The position numbers and the translations under genes are program-made. A stretch of DNA of 64,000 bases from Sphagnum compactum (lineage: Eukaryota; Bryophyta; Sphagnopsida; Sphagnales), in assembly GCA_965153455.1 (NCBI GenBank), contig OZ234500.1, positions 13,038,557 to 13,102,556 on the forward strand, given 5' to 3'. Shown here one piece after another: positions 10,708 to 24,119 of this stretch. The notes beneath the pieces are model-generated. The model was not told where the DNA came from. It saw nothing but the letters and a program-made list of their open reading frames with translations, and searched no databases. Numbering within the stretch: the stretch's first letter is position 1; every line of letters starts with the position of its first letter.

Positions 10708-11460
10708 TGGAATCAGAAGCTTACAGAATATGTGAAGGATGGGCAACTTGAGAAGGCAATGCTGCTTTCCCAACAGATGCAATGAGAAGGAATGACTCCT
10801 AACAAAATTCACTTCTGTTCAGGTGATTTAAGGTATCTGTTGGTTGTAGAACAATTGAAGATGGCAGGCTTATTCATGAACAGCTCATTCAAAGTGGTTG
10901 CAAATCTGATGTCTTTGTGGTGAGTAGCTTGGTGTACATGTATGCAAAAAGTGGGATCATGTGGGATCCTTGGAGAGTGTTCAACAAGATGCCATCTCAA
11001 GATGTGGTCACTTCGACTGCCATGATATTGGGACATGTGCAATGCGGGCAAGGGGAGATGGCACTAGAACTATTTCAGCAAATGCAACACAAAGGTGTGC
11101 AGCCAGATTCTATTACTTTTGTGGGGTTTCTGAATGCATGTTCCAGTGTTGTGGCATTTGAAGAGGGCTGGTGTGTTCATCAACAGATCATTCAAGGTGG
11201 TTTGGAGTCGGATGTCTTTGTGGGGAATAGCTTGGTTGACATGCATGCAAAATGTGGGAGCATTGAGGATACTTCAAAAGTGTTCCACAAGATGCCATCT
11301 CGAGATGTGGTCACTTGGAATGCCAGACTTGGAGGATGTGCCATGAATGGACATGGTAAGGAAGCTTCTTCACACATTTTGAATGGATGTGTGAAGAAGG
11401 TGTCCAGCCAGATGATATCACTTTTGCTTGTCTTCTGTCAGCTTGTAGCCATGCAGGCTT
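10708..11460 (+). pseudogene. PPR (PLS-type) pseudogene fragment
   Basis: This is a piece of a pentatricopeptide repeat protein, the RNA-binding organelle editing/processing family. It starts with LTEYVKDGQLEKAMLLSQQM, then a TGA stop, a frameshifted stretch, and a longer open part (about 10850-11365). The open part has several repeats: GCKSDVFVVSSLVYMYAKSG, RVFNKMPSQDVV, MALELFQQMQHKGVQPDSI, FLNACSSVVAFEEG, LVDMHAKCGSIED and KVFHKMPSRDVVTWNA. A further frameshift near 11365 precedes WMCEEGVQPDDITFACLLSA. No start, no transit peptide and no E/DYW C-terminus are present. The repeats are P-, L- and S-like, as in PLS-class proteins. It ends at HAGL, where LRR-like sequence begins. Confidence 0.88.
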
Positions 11461-11485
11461 ATGCCAAAATAATTGTGAAAGTATT

Positions 11486-11660
11486 CAAAATGTCAAGGTC
11501 TTGGATTTAAATGATTGTGCATACTTAAAATCATTGTTGAAGGAGGTTGGTAATCTTAAACAATTGATTTCTTCAATCTCTATGAATGTGTGCATCTAAA
11601 AACTTTGCTTAAAATGCTTAAGATTAAAAACTAGTTGATCCGTCTCAACCTTGCCACATG
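11486..11660 (+). pseudogene. LRR fragment of an NLR gene
   Basis: NVKVLDLNDCAYLKSLLKEV-GNLKQL closely parallels NLKVLDLSNCFKLEFLPKEL-GNLNQL of the intact NLR at 28.6 kb, also at the nucleotide level. A second LRR unit follows in a shifted frame (LKTLLKMLK). The piece directly abuts the PPR fragment in the same frame. It is therefore a shuffled scrap of an NLR and not a gene. Confidence 0.75.
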
Positions 11661-11859
11661 TTGTGAGGAAATCAAGGAAGTTGCTTAAGCAAGATGTTCA
11701 TGAGGTCCTAAAGGAAGTCATTGAAATTGTAAATCAGCACAAAGGTGCTTTTAAAAATTTATCTTGTTCAAGAACATTATTGTGTGGTAGCATTTTATTG
11801 ATAATGATACTTGGCTACTCCAATGCTACATTCCTAATTTTTTCGTAGTTTGATGAAGA

Positions 11860-14800
11860 CTTGATAAGAACATAAAAGAATGGAGTAGGTTAATTATCAT
11901 CACAAAGTGTTACCATGCAACAATTTTTTAAGAAGATACTTATAAATGGTTTTCAATTTTAAATATCCTATCTATGTACCCTAGGTATTCAATTCTTCAT
12001 TATGCATGGTCATTATACAAGGATATGTGGTCATGTGTTTATTTTGGTTGTATGATTCCTTGGCTAGATATTATTAAAATAAATTTGAGGAAGTTGAAGG
12101 TGGTGAAGTTGATGAAAATGATTGAGAAGTGGACAAATGGAAGTTGAATTTATTTTTTTGAGAAAGTGAGTCGGGATCTTGGGGAAAATCATGGATATAA
12201 GGAAGTTGAGCATAATAACTACATGAAAGATGAAAATGGTTTGAAAAATGGATTTTTAAAAGTTGAAAAAAAGATGATGAGGATGTTAATTAAACCATAA
12301 GCAACATAATGAGTTTAGGGGAGTTGATTAGACAAACACATTGACTTTCAAAGGAACCAAAGGATTTGCTTTAACGAAGGACCAAATGGTCAATTTGCCC
12401 AAAATCTTTTATTCAATAATTTTAGAATGATTTTTTTATAAAAAAGAATTGCAACTTGGTCTTAACTATGTTTGACATTGCCTTAATGCTTCGCTAGTTG
12501 TGATTAGGAATGAATATTGATTTTCAAAATGTGCATGTCTTATGTGTGCTTGCAAAGTGATTGAATTGTGTTATAATACATTTTCAATATTATGGTTCAC
12601 TCTCTTATGTCATAAGCAACAATTTTATTTATACATCATGGGCAACATTCATAGTAAATACAAACATGAAAGTTACAAAAAACAATGGATATGTCTATGT
12701 AGTGCCATCATCTAAGAATCATGACAATTGTGTTAGATGATTAATATGAAGGTTGAACTACATTCAATTAGATAATTCAATACAATTGAAATCCAATTTT
12801 AGGTTTTGGTATATATAAGTTAATTATTTTTTAAGTTAATTAACTCTTGCATTAAATAAGTGTCCATTTTCTAGAAATTGCCTACTTGAAACCCCAAACT
12901 TTAAGGAAATTACTACTTTTGGATGCCAAAAACTTTCCAACTAAATCATTTTTTTGTGGCACAAATAAATTTCATACTGAATTGCTTAACATTTTCCCCC
13001 TTCACAATGATTAAGGTTTGAGGATTGTAAATGTGATGTTTTGTATGAAATAGATGTGGGTAGATCTTGAAGAACAAGATTTGCAAAGGGGAGTCACAAA
13101 AAAAGGGCTATAGAGATATAACTTGAAAAAATAAATCTTAGAGGTCAAAATAGAAATTTAACAAGAGTTGAAAATACAAATTTCTCAAGTGGAAACAACT
13201 AAATCCATTGTTGAAATAAAAGGTGAAAATAGTAGATAACCTTGAGTTGGAGTTGATAATATTGAAAAAAGAACGATACAATGAACAAGAAGGACATGCA
13301 TGAACAACAACATCAAGAAAGAGAAAACTACAAAGAATTGTGAAAACCCAAAGCTTCCTACTTCAAGTTATTGCACCATTGTAGAACAAATATCCAATAA
13401 TTGACAAGATTTCCCTATTTTATGACTTGGAGGAACATTATTTTTCCCCATTTATGCAAAAAGAAATAATAGAATTTTTTGGAAAAGGTTTCATTCTGTT
13501 AGAGGTTCAAATTGATGAAAACATGCCAAAGAATTGCATATATATATATATATATATACCAAAATTTCATAAATTATTTTTTTGCCAAAATGGATTTTGA
13601 AAAATAAAACAATTATTTGGCCCCAAAGTGTTGAACCTAAAAAGGTACTATGGTATATATATACCCCATTCATGTTGTGAAATTTGGAGAAGTGAAAAAA
13701 TGCAATTTAAATTGATGAAATCTGTAAAGAAAAATTGGATTCGAATTAGGGGCACCTAGGGAAGGCATACATCAATTGAATTTTTGATTCAATTATACAT
13801 CACTATGAAGATTATAACATAATTTGTAATGTTATTAAAAGCATGTATACAAGGATTTTTGTTGTTTATGGTTCATATTAATTTTTTTCCATAACTTGTG
13901 TATTATCCATTGAATTAACTATGTCTAGAAGGGTGCAAATAGGAGAGGAGGAGCAACCCTACCCATTGAAATGATTATTTAAAAAGTAATGGGTTTGTTT
14001 GCCAAGATGATGTGCCAAATTAAAATTGGTTACAAAAGGTGATGGATTAAAAATTCATAATTATTACAATGGCTAAAAATATTCATGATAAAAAAATGTT
14101 AAATTGCATTATTTTGTAAAGTTGTGAATAATTATTATACATGATTATGTCAATTTGAAAGCATTTCAAGTCATTTTTTAAATGGAAAAAACACCAAAAG
14201 CATTAATTATATTGTTTTAGATTTTGAATACTATATATTCATCACATTCATTTCAAACTAGTGTAACATGTGTTGTTGGCCCAAGTGTGAAATTGGCTAC
14301 CCAATAATTTTTCCTTCCAAAACTATTTTTTGGGTAATTTAATTGAATTTACAATGACAAATAGTACTCAAAGTTGAATACCTCCCACACCTTAGGTCTC
14401 AAAATTTCCAAATAACATTCATTAAATCCTACTAATTGATGGCTTTCCAATAATGCCATAAGTGTGCCCAAATTCCCTTATAGTTATTAGTTTTGATTAA
14501 ATTATTTTTCAATGAAAAAATGTTCAATATTTTATTGTTTTCCAACTATAGGTTGAAACATTATGAAACTAACTTAGTGCACCCCTATTCATCAAGTGCT
14601 TTCCAATGGTACCAAGAGTTTGACAAGCGGTGTCATGGTTTGGGAGAGTAACCTTCTTTCATAAATAGATTGTTTCACATGTTTTCATAAAATATTTAAA
14701 ATGTTGTCATCTAAACATGTTAAAGACTTGCAACATTAGTATATTTTTGACATTAGAGCATGAACAACAAAACACTACTTACAATTGTTGTGGCTTCAAT

Positions 14801-17800
14801 GAGTGTGAATGGACTCAAAATTAGTTCTTATTTCTTGGACATAGGTTGAAAAACATTATATCCACCATTTTTTCATTTACGTAGGAACACATTGTGATAG
14901 AAAATGTCAAATAAATATTTCAAGTGTAGTTGTTGTTGGTGACCACAACAATGATTATACACCTTAATTTCCATTCTAGACTTTAAAGTCCTTCCATTTT
15001 TCTTTGAACATATTTTAACTTTATGAAATTTGAGTTTATAGGAAATCATTACTTCCAAATCATTGAATATAACAATACTAATTGGGTGCAAGCATGCTAT
15101 TATGAGTCAATGGTGCCTGTAAGTGATTACTTAATTTGAAATATTCTTAAAATATTTTTTTAAATTAATTCAAAAAATTCATAATACTATTATGTTAAGG
15201 TTTATATTTTAAAAATTCCAAACATGTCATTTTCAAACCTTTTGAAGAATTGTAACTATTGTTTTTCTATTTTAAAATTGCTTAAAACACTTATTACAAT
15301 TGTTTTTAAAGTGTTTTTGAATATTTTTATTCATTAGACTGATTTCAAATTTATTCACAATTTTCTTTGATATATTATGTATGTTACAATATAAGTAAAT
15401 CCAATAATTTCAATATCAATTTAAATTACTACTTTGAAATATGGAGTATTGAATAGTGGTTACAAATGCTTAAATGGCTCCTATCAACGTGTTTTGCACC
15501 CAATTTGTATTAATTCATAAGATTTGATTAATCAATAATTATAAAGATGAGGATAAATTGAATGGATGGTATGCATGTATAATGTGAAGAATAAACATTC
15601 TTGAAGGTGTCATGGTTAATGCAAAAATTGATGGCAACAAACCTATTTTTAGCTCCACCCATTTTTGTCCCAAATTACACACCACAAACAAATACTACAA
15701 TCCAATGTGGCAATGACAATAGACCTTTATTTTCAATATTTCAAACTAGCCTACATTATTTTGAAGTGTTCACCATAAGAAGATATTATAGTCATGAGTG
15801 TCAAATTAGGTTTCATTATTTTAAACAATCTTACACATATTTTGTTTTTTCACCTACAACCAATCATAGGAATTTCATTTTTAGTTTAGATTGAAAATTA
15901 CATTTTGGTTGAATGAATTTGTGCAATTTCAACTAGATCTGTATTGATCCTTCTCTAAAACATTTATGTGAATTTAAACTATAATTTGTTATGCAAACCC
16001 CTATGCATTCAATAAATTTTTTTTGCCTTTTTGTTGCAAAAGGACTTGTTTCATTTCAACATGCTTAAATTCTATAAGGAAATGAGGCTTTGTAAAATTT
16101 CTTTCAAACATAAAAACATTGAAGTATCAAGAATCAAAATGCTTGTTCACAACCTACATGTTGCACTATATCCCAACAATAGATTACAATACCTTCACAT
16201 GTACCCACACTACCTTGATTGCAACGTCTTGTGTTTGACATCCAACAACTCTTATTACACAACAACTATCATGCTTGAAGAACTTTCACTACACAACAAG
16301 TCTCATGCTCAAAAGAACCAGGGACAAATGTAAACATCACGTGCATTTTGTCAAAAGTTGTGAAAAGTTAGGATGGAGACCCAAGTTGCTACCCTAACCA
16401 TAAATTGTTGACGTGTTAGATCACATAATAGTTCAATTAATTTTTAGCAATTTCCAAGAATCATCTTTTTCCATTTTTTATTGTATACCACCATGTTATA
16501 CAATTTATTAAACATGTTTCAAATTAATTTTTTTTCAAAACATTAATTTAAGTAGGTTTATGGACTCTAAGAATTTTGTTATTATGAAGTTTTTGTTCAA
16601 ATTGTTAGAAAAAAAATAGGGACCGTGTCTTACTTGATTTTCTCATCTTAATTGATAAGATATCTTAATGAGTGGTGGTTCAAAGTTGTAAGCATGTTCT
16701 CCAACTCCACTAATAGAAAAAAATTCATAACAATTATGCTTTGGACTATGACATTGGATGTATCTCACATTGTAAAGTCCACCATTTAATGAACATTGAT
16801 TTTTTTAAAAACTTTTTTTTCAAAAAATTTAGGATTAAAGAGTTGGTTTCAGTTTTTCATCTAATTTTTGCTAAATCCCTCAAGTGAATTTGGGCTATAT
16901 ACAACAATATGAGACTAACCCAAACAAAACTAACGTTATGACTTCCATAAAAGTCCATTTTGCAATTACCCTACAATTACTACATTTTTTTTGTGTTTTG
17001 GGATATAAACATGATGCACCATATTGCACCAAAATTTAATAATGTTTTCACTTGCGTTTTTTAGTCTAATGTTGGCCAAGTGTGGGTGGTGGGCACCTTT
17101 GTGATGCAAATAAGTAATTTTGAGTATTCAAAGCAACGTTATGAGTGTTTAACAGAAGGAGGTGCCACATGAGGTTGTTACATTTGATCCAAACCACCGA
17201 TTTTTTCCCACCACATGAATGAGTACTAAAGCATGCACTTTCCATCCTTATGAATTTTTTCCTGACCTAGCTTTATGCATTATAAACACATTGAATGCCA
17301 TAATGATCATTGCCAAACAATTTGAACATAATTGAAAGCTTTATTTAGGGGAATATTGAAGGTGTGTGCTTTCAAATGCTTTCAAAAAATTGTAGAAATA
17401 AATAGATGTTTTCAAAGGCTATGGAAATAGTACAACACCTTTGCTCTAACCCACGGTGTACATAGAGATAAACATAATGGATATAGTGACATAGTGGATG
17501 GTGTGAATGCACATTGTACAATAATGGGTATTCTTGGGTTGTCATGGTTAGTGTAGGGAGTTGATCATTGGACACATAAGTTTTTAAAAGCTTCACTTGT
17601 CCATTCATTGTTGTCTTTAATTATGCACCAAAAGGATAAACCATAGTCTAAAATGGCAAACTATGTAGGTTTTATTTTTAAAAAACATAACAATAAAATG
17701 CATGCAAATGTCTTTTTAATGCCCATTGGCAATCACAAGATGCTCATTTGGAAGTAAGATTGCAAATTATATATATTAATTAATTACCATTATGTAATTA

Positions 17801-18650
17801 TGTATGGACCTATAAATTATGTGTCTTTAACCTCTAGGATGTGTATGTTTGAAATTGGAGTTTGTTATACTAACAACCATAGTCCACCATGCACAATAGA
17901 TATCTTTCTACCATTTGATTATGGAGCAATATCTTTCACTTCAACATGCTTTCATACTATCAATGAATGAGCACATTTCAATTTCCTACCATTTAATCCA
18001 CCTTTCATGTTTCTCAACCTATCCTTCAAAGTCTTAAATTAAGCTTCTTTAATGACCTTTGTGATTTGATTTCACATGTGGTATGTTACAAACATATGCG
18101 CATTGCATGAAGGTTTTTGGCATTTAATGTACATATGAAAGTAATGAATGAATGTTGCAACATGAAAAACACCTTGACCAAAAGAATTTTTAATGTGCAC
18201 AATTTTTTTTTTAAACATATAAAAAATAAGCCTACACATAAGTCTAACAATACATACAAAATGAAAATGAACAAGGACATGAAATATGCAAATGGGATTA
18301 TTATTTGTAACATGAAATGTTATGAATAAGAATATGTTGCAAGGTCATACTTCCATTAATGTTGAAATTTTTTTAATTAATAGGTGCAATTGTTTTTATG
18401 AATAATTTTGTTGGGGTATTAATTGAAAGTTCCATCCATAACGGTTCAAGAAAAATCAATCCTCAATAACTATTCAATTGGAGTTGGAAAAGTGAATTTG
18501 AATGGCAACACATTGCAAGAATGGTTGCATTAGGCTTTATTGTTGATATTAAAATAAACATAATTTTCTTTAACCGAGGGGTGATGAACCAAAATATGTA
18601 TGGGCTTTACAAGGCATCATAAAATGAACCACATTTAACTTGTGCATTGG
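11860..18650. other. AT-rich spacer, no supported gene
   Basis: There are no convincing ORFs in this stretch; the longest translations are low complexity with no family resemblance. A (TA)n microsatellite lies at 13538-13558. The composition suggests heavily mutated transposon remains. Confidence 0.6.
13538..13558. repeat. (AT)n microsatellite
   Basis: A perfect alternating A/T run of about 21 bases inside AT-rich spacer. Confidence 0.9.
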
Positions 18651-18659
18651 TTTGGTGCT

Positions 18660-19400
18660 TGTTGTAAACAACATATGAAAAAATACATGCAACATAATTT
18701 GGTACTAGACATATGTAAAAGTATATGTAGCACAATTTAAACATATAGAAAAGGAGCACAATTTAATACACTTGTACATGTTAGCAACTTGTGAGCCTCA
18801 ACCCTATTGAAAGGAAGGGACAAGAAACAAGCTAATAAGTAGATAGATGCAAAATTAATCAAAGACTTAGTCATGAAGGAGGCAAATAAGTAGAAATCTG
18901 ACATGCTTTGATAAACTATGGGTTGGCAACAACATGACACAAAAAAATACATGCCTACAACACAATTTGGTAGAATTTTTGTTTTGATTGCCCATGGGTC
19001 TCAATAGTGTGAGGACAAGAAAGAAAATTGGCCATGAAGTAGACAAATGGGAAAGTGATTCATGCAGAATAAATCATGAAGCACACAAATAAGAAAGTAC
19101 ATACAACATGCTTGGTGGACTTGTTTTTAATATGAATTGTTGAACATTAACTTTGTTGAGAGGATGGAACAAAGGATGGAGCAGAGGATTAGCTCAAAAG
19201 TAGAAAAATAAAAAAAGAATTGAAGGAGTGATCATGAAGTTATGAAGCAAATATATACAAAAGTATTGCAACATGGTGTGGAAGATTCCTTGCTACTAAT
19301 AGACATATGGAAAGGTACATGCATGCAACATGGTTTGGTTGACTTATTTAGGACCTAGTGGGCCTCCATGTAGAGAGGGGGGAGGGAGAGGTGCCTTGGT
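18660..19400. repeat. Degenerate tandem repeat block
   Basis: Phrases of the type TACATGCAACAT...TTTGGT...GACTT and CATGAAG...CAAATAAG...AAAGT recur several times (near 18680, 18945, 19095, 19315). Spacing is irregular. It looks like an old tandem array with large indels. Confidence 0.45.
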
Positions 19401-19499
19401 TGAATCAACACCTACATTTGTAACATTGTGGTGGATGTACCATAAACATGACCTCCATCAAACACATGCTAGTATTTGAACATTTCTAGATTTTTTCTG

Positions 19500-19985
19500 T
19501 TTTCTTTTTTGTTTGGAGTGATGTAAAGAATTATGGGAGCACTAAGTTAAGTTGTACATTACCTCTTTCAATTCCAAAGGCAAACAAACAACACAAAAGA
19601 AACATGTCAAAACATGTGAAAATCACATATTGCATATTTTATAAATGGTTTTTTATTTGTAGATCTTAGATGTTCCTTGTTTCTTGTTCGCCTTGAGTGA
19701 TTTAAATACTATAGGTGCACCAAGCTAACCTTTACATTACCTCTTTTAGGTCCAAGGGTAAAGGAACAACACAAAGAACCACAAACAAAATAGATGTATT
19801 GAAATTTAAATCATTTTTTAGACCAATAACTAAATATGATTAATACTTACTTTTGACAACCATATCTTCTTCATTTTTAGTTTGTTTTGAATAACCTAAA
19901 CTACCATGGATGTGCCAAGACAAACTTTAAAATAACATTTTGAACTTAAAAGGCAAAGAGACAATGTCTAAAGATTCGAAGCTCT
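19500..19985. repeat. Degenerate ~180-bp tandem repeat, about three copies
   Basis: A phrase pattern recurs near 19515, 19693 and 19880: gagtgat(g/t)taaa...(g/c)caccaag...acattacctctttt...ccaaggg(c/t)aaa...aacacaaag. This gives units of roughly 176-190 bases. A related two-copy block occurs at 44580-44870. Confidence 0.55.
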
Positions 19986-20519
19986 TTGAGAACTTAAATG
20001 TACACTCATTAGCCTATTTACCCTACTTATCGTTAGTTCTATTAATTAGTTGTAGGTGCATTTCAAAATGGTTTTTTTTTTGGTTTTCAATGAGCCGCTT
20101 TGATCACAAAACTACTTTTGAAACTTTGGACATTCCTTCTAATAAAAGTTTGTACTCCCAAACCAAAATTATACAAGTGCTTCAAGTAGGCTTGCCTATG
20201 AAGGTAATGGGAGTTCAACTTTGGGCAAAGGTTATAGGTTAAATGATGGTGATATTGGGAACATCTTGGGAAATACCTTGGGAATTTGAAGAAAACATGG
20301 GAAATGCATTGAGAACTCATTTTGAACTCATTGAAAATAAGATGGGAACACAACGGAACATCAAAATCTCAAAGGTGGTATGGAATCTTTGTTTATAAAC
20401 AAATCAACCCACAAATGATGAACCTATGATGTTGTAAACTGACCTAGTTAACCAAGCCAATCCCTCTTGTTTCCACTTTGATTTTCATTTGGTACCATTT
20501 TTCGTTTGCATTTTTAAGT

Positions 20520-20952
20520 AAATGTTAGTCATTTAAAGTAAGATCCCTTTTCAAATGCTTGCTATTGATGCTTTGTTAGATAAATGAAAAAGAAAAAACA
20601 TTAATATCTCAAACTGGTAAATTTTTTTTCCTGGTTTTTTTTCAATTTTTTGCATCACCTAAAAATTGATGAATTTCCCCCCCAAAATAGGAATGTTAGT
20701 CGAATCAACACTTTTTTTAAAAAAAAAGATTCCAAAATGTTCCCCAATTTTTTAGTCAAAACAGCCACAAATTTTGTCGAAAAAAAAAAAGTCATGGATC
20801 TCAACATGATAATTTCATTTTCTCACATTATCTTTAACTTGATTGCTACCACTCCCCCTTTCATTTGTTTCTTACTCAACCACATTATTACAACAACTAC
20901 CCTGGCCTCCTCAGCATTTGAAAAGGGATCTTACTTTAAATGACTAACATTT
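20520..20952. mobile_element. MITE-like element with 40-bp terminal inverted repeats
   Basis: The arms at 20520-20559 and 20913-20952 are essentially perfect inverted copies (starting AAATGTTAGTCATTTAAAGT). They enclose about 350 AT-rich bases that hold no transposase. Length and structure fit a miniature inverted-repeat element. No target-site duplication is obvious, so the superfamily is not assigned. An internal AATGTTAGTC copy at about 20693 suggests subterminal repeats. Confidence 0.75.
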
Positions 20953-20959
20953 AAAAGGG

Positions 20960-23900
20960 AAGGCAGTATGTAGAGAGTGAGTACTTTGCAAGGAACACAA
21001 CACTCTCTTGTCAAAGTGACTATGGAAACTCAAATATTTCACCATTCAAAAAAACATAATCTTCAAAAAATCCTTCTAAAAGAAACCAAAATCCTTCAAG
21101 ATATCATAACTCTGTAACTAAATTTCTCAAGTTTCAACGCAAGCCAAAAAAATCCTCTTTCAAAAATCCTCATATAATAAAAATAGACCTATTATTATTA
21201 TCTAGGGGCCTATAAAAATCCCTTAAGCTACTATACTCTATAATGAATCTAGACACAATATCCTTCTTGCCTTGGTAGTAGGCAAGGCCCCCAAAAAAAA
21301 AAAAAAAAAAACGGCCTCCCAGCAGGTCTTTACTGTTTAGAGCATTTCCATTTCTGGCCTTGTGGATGCCCACTTCATCAAAACCCTACAACTTCTTCAT
21401 TTTATAAACACACCGCTGTTTTGGAAAATGTACAAAAAGGTATTAGAGAAAAAGGGCGAATTTAACCCCACTTAGTTACCACTTGGTCCCACATTTTTTA
21501 GGAAGGTTAGGGTAGGTTTTAGCATGAATTGTGAGTTCATTTTATGTGAAATTCTTGGAACATTTCCTATTGTCACTACAGGGTAAGCCACTTGCTTGTT
21601 TCACAATTTTCAATTAGGGTTTTTGATTTTTAGGGTTTTTGTTTTTTGTGATTTTTTGGGGTGGGCGATTGCGGGGCGTCAAAGCAAAAGAGTTCCCAAA
21701 TTCCTGACATTTTTCCCCAAAGAGTTCCTAGTAGCACCTCACTTTTATCCCATATGTTTTGGCAAAAATGTTGTCCTCCTTTCACCTGTGTAAGGTGAGC
21801 CAAAGCGTGAGGAACTCTATACTTCGAAATAGAGCCTTCTGTTTTGAGGAGCTTCCATAGTTTCCATTTTTTTGGATTGATGGGCCAATCAAATTGGCTC
21901 ATTGCAGGAAAAAAAAAAAAACCTATCAACTTGAGTGGCCAATTTGCAACCCTTGGGGGTCAATGTTGTTACAATAAAATATTGTTTGTTTTTTTATGAA
22001 ATCCACACTGGAAGGGATTCATCCAAAACCCCAAAAAAAAAAATCCCAATTTTTTTTCAAAAAAATTAACTAAATTTGTTGCCAAAAAAATCACTGGTGG
22101 CCAACTTACCACTAGTAAGTTAAACATGGAGGGGACTTTACACTTGATCCCTGGATCCAGCCACTGGGCACTTTAAGGAGTGCTTTGACAATGGAGTTCT
22201 TCCCGTTCACACTGGGGTATGATTGTCTCACCACATATCATTGCACCATCAATTCTTACCACTAGTGCAGTAAGGCCCAATTTACACTAGGAGTCAGGGC
22301 CAATGTTCAACCCAAATCAAGAATTCCTATTGGTGCAAAAGTTGGAAATCAGCCCTAAGGGCTTCACACTAAGGAGTCGAGGCTAAACTACAAAAAAAAT
22401 CTTGTCAATGTCACCCCAAAGTTACTCATAAATGCTGAACTTTATGGCCTTGTATTGGCTCCAAGGGGTAGACAAAGGATACCATCAAATTTGCAAAGGC
22501 CAATTTGCAACCTTTGGGGCCAATGTTTCAGCATTTACTATAGTAGTTTAAGGGATTTTGGCCCCTAGGTAGACGAGGGTGCCAGCAATTTGATGCCTTG
22601 AAATGCTATGTCCAATGGGTGTTGTGTCATTTTGTCACTCATTTTGGACATATTTCACAAAAGCAAAGAGGACAAAAACACTACATATGATCTACACACA
22701 CACACATGCATAAATTTGTATTAGTATTACCACATGATTTTTCTTTTTTTCACATTCCGAGTATTGCTTCTTCGTTGAGGCTATTTTCCATTTGAGCTTG
22801 AAGTGTTGGAAAATTCTACTTGCTCTTAAATATTTTTGGCAGTCTCAATTTTTTGATATATCTCTTGAGTGGAAGTGTTGGAAATCTCTTACTCCTAAGA
22901 ATACTTTTGCAGTTTTTTTTTTTCCCTTTTTCTTCTTTGTTTGTTTGTTTGTTTTTTTTTTTTTTTGGGGTGGTTATTTCCTTGAGTGGTAGCCAATATC
23001 ATGGCTGATGGAATGAATGCTATGAGCTTGTGATACAATAAAAGGAACAAAAGTTTTTATAAGTCTTTCCCATGGCTTGCAAGAATATGACAGAAGCTCG
23101 CAATACAAATTTTGTATAATGGATTTGTCCAGACTTTTCTGTGGATTATTATATACTAGGGTTTAGGGTTTTTATTTACACCCATTGACAGGAGCTGATG
23201 AAGCAAGTGGGTAGTCATGGCAGCTCATTGTGTGGTTAGGTTATCCATGATGAACCATTTAATGCTCAAGGGTCACACACTTTGTGAGCAATGTCTCTCA
23301 TAAGGTTGTGCCTATTGTTAGGCAATTCTTCCTTTTTAAGAGAACCTACAGATATGGAGTTCAACAACTATTTAAAAATTAGTAAAGTTTAACCTAATTA
23401 TTAACTTTATTATTTAAAAAATCAACTCTTAAACCTAAATATTATAATCCCATTTTCAAAAATACTTGTTCCTAGTTTTGAATCTAGCAAATGACTAGAT
23501 GTAATGATAATTGATATTTGTAATCAATTTTTTTTAAAAGGATTGCATCTTAGGTATCTCTAAAGTAAGTAGCCCGTTAATGCTAAAATTGAGAACCATC
23601 TTTTGGGTTTTTTATAATACCTTGGATTGGACAGTTCTCATATTTTGCATTTTGATAAGATGAGTCTCTCAAGTGAACGGTTCTCACTCAATTGAGAACA
23701 AAGGGGTGGGCATCATCTTGGTATCACCTTGAATGATACCCGACCAATTTTGTGCAAAAGGGTCGACTAATACCCAGCCCAATTCTGAACACCTATTTCC
23801 ATATACCTGCCCAACATTGGTCATGACTATATGCTTATTCTCGGTTTTGCCTTCAAAATGGCTCTTGTGGAGATTTCTCTGCAATTTCATAGATATATAT

Positions 23901-24110
23901 ATATATACATATATATATTGAAATTTATTTCTTGCATTGTTGAAATTGTAACCAAAAAACTACAATCCCAAACTATTATTCAAATCTAGCAACTGCATTT
24001 CCCTCTTGAGAGGTGGAAAAAAGGAAAAAAAAAACATGATTTATTATGTTGATTGTTGTTGCCCATAAAACACCAAAGGTTTGTGGTTGTTTCAAAAATG
24101 ATTTGTTTTA
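20960..24110. other. Spacer with poly(A)/(T) tracts and repeat scraps, no gene
   Basis: Contents are a poly(A) run (about 21293-21311), a TTTG/T-rich tract (22912-22970), a short (AC)n run (about 22695-22706), and a repeated phrase (GGCCAATTTGCAACC(C/T)TTGGGG, near 21940 and 22498). An (AT)n tract lies at 23890-23920. No ORF resembles a known protein. Confidence 0.55.
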
Positions 24111-24119
24111 ATTACATAT

